From NCBI RefSeq assembly GCF_003544895.1, contig NZ_CP032125.1:3176001-3240000 (forward strand): a stretch of DNA of 64,000 nt, written 5' to 3'. Source of the DNA: Profundibacter amoris. GTDB taxonomy: Bacteria > Pseudomonadota > Alphaproteobacteria > Rhodobacterales > Rhodobacteraceae. The notes beneath the pieces are model-generated. The model ran no database searches. It was not told the origin of the DNA and was given only the letters and a program-made list of their open reading frames with translations. Position numbers and translations under genes: made by a program. Shown here piece after piece: positions 61,778 to 64,000 of the stretch (positions are counted from its first letter, which is position 1; every line of letters begins with the position of its first letter).

Positions 61778-62653
61778 ATGGAAGTTCAAAAAATCGGTAT
61801 TGTCGGCGCGGGTCAGATGGGCAACGGGATTGCCCATGTTTGCGCTTTGGCGGGCTATGATATCATCATGGCCGACATGTCGAGCGAGGCGCTGGACAAG
61901 GCGCGCGCGCTGATTGATCGCAACATGGAACGGCAGGTCAGCCGCGAGAAAATTACGGCCGAAGACAAGGCCACAGCCCTTGGGCGCATCAAAACCACGC
62001 TAAAGCTGCCCGACCTTGGCCAGACCGATCTGGTGATCGAGGCTGCAACCGAACGCGAGTCGATCAAAACCGCCATTTTCGAGGATCTGATTCCGCATCT
62101 TCAACCGCATACTTTACTGACCTCGAACACATCCTCGATTTCGATCACCCGCCTTGCATCCCGCACCGACCGGCCGGAAAAATTCATGGGGTTCCATTTC
62201 ATGAACCCCGTGCCGGTCATGCAACTGGTCGAACTGATCCGCGGGATTGCCACGGACGAAGAAACATTCAAGGCCTGCCACGATGTGGTGGAGCGGCTGG
62301 GCAAAACCGCCGCCACCGCCGAGGATTTCCCCGGCTTCATCGTCAACCGCATCCTGATGCCGATGATCAACGAGGCGGTATACACGCTTTACGAAGGCGT
62401 CGGCTCGGTGCAATCCATCGACACGTCCATGCGACTGGGGGCCAACCACCCGATGGGTCCGCTGGAACTGGCCGATTTCATCGGGCTGGATACCTGTCTG
62501 GCGATCATGAACGTGCTGCACGACGGGCTGGCCGATACCAAATACCGCCCCTGCCCGCTGCTGACCAAATATGTCGAGGCCGGTTGGCTGGGCCGCAAAT
62601 CGGGCCGCGGGTTTTACGATTACCGTGGTGAAACACCGGTGCCGACGCGCTAG
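61778..62653 (+). CDS. 3-hydroxybutyryl-CoA dehydrogenase
   Basis: NAD(P)-dependent enzyme of butyrate/PHB and short-chain fatty-acid metabolism, 291 residues. The Rossmann motif is GIVGAGQMGNGIA (about 7-19), the catalytic His is in GFHFMNPVPVM, and the C-terminal domain has PMGPLELADFIGLD and GWLGRKSGRGFYDY. It is the single-domain short form, not a fused FadB. GAGGTG lies before the ATG. Electrons from the linked acyl-CoA step would use the ETF encoded 1 kb upstream. Confidence 0.95.
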   Translation: MEVQKIGIVGAGQMGNGIAHVCALAGYDIIMADMSSEALDKARALIDRNMERQVSREKITAEDKATALGRIKTTLKLPDLGQTDLVIEAATERESIKTAIFEDLIPHLQPHTLLTSNTSSISITRLASRTDRPEKFMGFHFMNPVPVMQLVELIRGIATDEETFKACHDVVERLGKTAATAEDFPGFIVNRILMPMINEAVYTLYEGVGSVQSIDTSMRLGANHPMGPLELADFIGLDTCLAIMNVLHDGLADTKYRPCPLLTKYVEAGWLGRKSGRGFYDYRGETPVPTR

Positions 62654-63537
62654 ATTTTCGGCTTTAACGCCAGTGTTTTATCCCGCAACCACGCCATAAA
62701 CCCGCGCGGATCTTTGGACCATTCCACCACTTCTTCTGGCGGGATCGGCTCGCCGATGATCGGTGCTTGCGGTTTCTTCAGTGCTTTCACCACCTCGTGC
62801 AACAGCAGCCCCTGACGGATTGTCGCCGAAACCAGGTTGGCAATCAGATAGGTGCGCGTGTTGCGACCGGGAAAATAGATTGGCACCACGGTGGCACCGG
62901 ACCGCAATATCATTTTGGCGGTGAAGGGGTTCCACTCGGCCTCGATCGCGGGGCCGAAAAAGGTTTTGCTTGAGGCCACAACCCCCGCCGGAAACAGCAC
63001 AATCACGCCGCCGTCTTTCAGGTGGGACATCGCCTCTTTGCGCATGTTGATATTCAGGCGTTGCGAATTTTCCTCGTGCGGGAAGGCCACGGGCAGCATG
63101 AATTTTTCGATCTCGGGGATGCCGGTCAACAGGCTACGGGTCAGGATTTTGTAATCGGTGCGCACCTTGCCAATCAATTCCGCCAGAACCAGACCATCCA
63201 CCAAACCATGCGGGTGGTTCGCCACCACGATCATCGGCCCTGTAGGGGGGATTTTGGCAATCTGTTCTTCGGGCGTCACAACGTCAATCTGCATCAATTG
63301 AAGGGCGCGGGTAAAGAATGGTTGGCCACTCACAACGCCTTCCTGCTCGAATTTGCGGATCAGGCGCAGCAGGGGGATTTTACCAGTGCCCCATTCCATC
63401 GCCCGGATAACCAGCACCTTGAACGGGTTCTTGAAGGTATTGGCGTAGGACAATTTCTGCCGCTTGTAGGGCACATAGTCGGAATCCTGTTCCGCCGGTT
63501 TATCTTGCGCACTATCCACCAAGAGTTTTCCAGTCAC
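62650..63537 (-). CDS. Lysophospholipid acyltransferase-family protein
   Basis: A 295-residue protein with a PlsC-type acyltransferase domain in its middle: motif I is VVANHPHGLVDG, a spacing of five residues between His and Asp as in the hemolysin-like COG3176 group, followed by GGVIVLFPAGVVAS and PIYFPGRN. It may make ornithine lipids or edit phospholipids. The start is uncertain: GTG at 63537 lies just after the HPr stop, while a TTG start at 63570 would overlap HPr. The stop overlaps that of the convergent dehydrogenase gene by four bases. Confidence 0.82.
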   Translation of the reverse strand: MTGKLLVDSAQDKPAEQDSDYVPYKRQKLSYANTFKNPFKVLVIRAMEWGTGKIPLLRLIRKFEQEGVVSGQPFFTRALQLMQIDVVTPEEQIAKIPPTGPMIVVANHPHGLVDGLVLAELIGKVRTDYKILTRSLLTGIPEIEKFMLPVAFPHEENSQRLNINMRKEAMSHLKDGGVIVLFPAGVVASSKTFFGPAIEAEWNPFTAKMILRSGATVVPIYFPGRNTRTYLIANLVSATIRQGLLLHEVVKALKKPQAPIIGEPIPPEEVVEWSKDPRGFMAWLRDKTLALKPKI

Positions 63538-63538
63538 C

Positions 63539-63811
63539 TTACATGTCTTCGCCGAAACGGTCGGCCACAAGCACCTTTAGTGCATCCATCAATTTGTCGG
63601 CTTCAGGGCCTGTCGTCTCAACCTCAATAGAGGTTCCGACCGAGGCTGCCAACATCAAAAGCCCCATGATCGAATCCCCGGATGCGCTCATCCCGTCCTT
63701 GAACACCTCGGCGCTGGCATCGTGTTCCTCGACCATTTCGACAAATTTGGCCGAGGCCCGCGCATGCAGCCCCTTTTCATTGGTTATTTTCATTGTCTGG
63801 CGGTTGCTCAT
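63539..63811 (-). CDS. ptsH: HPr-family phosphocarrier protein
   Basis: Phosphocarrier of 90 residues. H16 in GLHARAS is the site phosphorylated by enzyme I, and S47 in GDSIMGLLML is the regulatory serine targeted by HPr kinase. In alphaproteobacteria without sugar PTS permeases this protein is part of a regulatory chain with EIIA and HprK. It lies 6 bases after the EIIA gene, in the usual order. Confidence 0.95.
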   Translation of the reverse strand: MSNRQTMKITNEKGLHARASAKFVEMVEEHDASAEVFKDGMSASGDSIMGLLMLAASVGTSIEVETTGPEADKLMDALKVLVADRFGEDM

Positions 63812-63817
63812 AAGGGG

Positions 63818-64000
63818 CTATCCATTTGTTCCGTCAATACAATCTATATACTTTCGCCCCGCAATAAGCGCCGCAGACACCGCTTCGTCAAACGGTTTAT
63901 CGCGCGATTTGGCCAGCTTCACCAGCATCGGCAGGTTTGCGCCATACAGGATCTTGCGATCCTTCTTGCAACAGGCCCCCAGTGACAGGTTCGAGGGAGA
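63818..64000 (-). CDS. PTS EIIA component, mannose/PtsN-like family (5' end outside window)
   Basis: The last 60 codons of a minus-strand gene whose start lies beyond the window. The frame reads PSNLSLGACCKKDRKILYGANLPMLVKLAKSRDKP and continues DEAVSAALIAGRKYIDC before TAG (I give the pieces separately: PSNLSLGACC, GANLPMLVKLAKSRD, AALIAGRKYI). NLPMLVKLA followed by GRKYI is the C-terminal signature of the mannose-type EIIA used in alphaproteobacterial regulatory PTS. The active-site histidine lies in the part not seen. It is directly upstream of HPr, so it fits the EIIA-HPr order. Confidence 0.88.
   Translation of the reverse strand, partial: SPSNLSLGACCKKDRKILYGANLPMLVKLAKSRDKPFDEAVSAALIAGRKYIDCIDGTNG

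Overview
The window reads as an ordinary chromosomal segment of an alphaproteobacterium of the Rhodobacterales (Roseobacter-like). The evidence is the GC-rich coding sequence, the split F0 operon with separate b and b' subunits (atpI-B-E-X-F), a MipZ division-site ATPase, a PdhR/GlcC-type GntR regulator, an FMN-riboswitch-controlled DMT transporter (RibN type), an EIIA-HPr regulatory PTS pair, and several families typical of the order (DUF5928-type GT14, DUF6473, DUF1285). I see no prophage, transposase, CRISPR array, rRNA or tRNA gene.

Layout. 1-4.7 kb: peptide/opine-type ABC transporter (two permeases, fused double ATPase) with an aldehyde dehydrogenase, closed by a 27-bp perfect palindrome. 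4.7-12.7 kb: Met/His-rich periplasmic protein and Crp/Fnr regulator, SDR, P1 peptidase, CPBP protease with alpha/beta hydrolase, succinate-semialdehyde dehydrogenase, and a DUF3857-transglutaminase protein. 12.8-16.9 kb: ECF sigma factor with a VWA membrane protein, Hsp20, secreted trypsin-like protease. 17-20.9 kb: glycolate oxidase glcDEF. 20.9-29.1 kb: small envelope proteins, then a moxR-DUF58-BatA/DUF4159-membrane protein operon. 29.2-34.3 kb: DUF1285, hydroxypyruvate isomerase, Asp/Glu racemase family, polA, CHCC zinc finger. 34.5-41.2 kb: GT87, HIT, GT14, sulfotransferase, adenosine kinase, nth, and an AraC-MGMT repair fusion. 41.2-50.3 kb: OmpA lipoprotein, GntR regulator, ribN with its riboswitch, ATP synthase F0, ArsR, EamA/LysR, di-heme peroxidase. 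50.5-56.3 kb: ffh-GNAT-chorismate mutase-rpsP-bluB-rimM-trmD-rplS-rpmE and a small lipoprotein gene of 50 codons. 56.4-64 kb: mipZ, SDR, HIG1-like protein, PduO-type adenosyltransferase, etfBA, DUF6473, 3-hydroxybutyryl-CoA dehydrogenase, acyltransferase, HPr, EIIA (cut by the window end).

How they fit together. Much of the window is core metabolism and information processing: glycolate and hydroxypyruvate use, beta-oxidation electron transfer (etfBA, 3-hydroxybutyryl-CoA dehydrogenase), ATP synthesis, B12 supply (bluB, adenosyltransferase), riboflavin uptake, and DNA repair (polA, nth, MGMT). The most useful regulatory reading is that the same spaced inverted repeat, TGGT-N11-ACCA, stands in front of glcDEF and in front of the PdhR-like regulator 21 kb away, which suggests one regulon. 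The FMN riboswitch gives a substrate to an otherwise anonymous DMT transporter, and a textbook ArsR operator precedes a lone ArsR gene.

No clearly new multi-gene system stands out. The best candidates for undescribed biology are the ECF sigma/VWA pair, the long palindrome over a stop codon, the N11-spaced GntR operator, the AT-rich 81-residue membrane protein, the 50-residue lipoprotein, and two dispersed intergenic sequence families. Functions are assigned from recognised motifs and gene order only; no database search was run.
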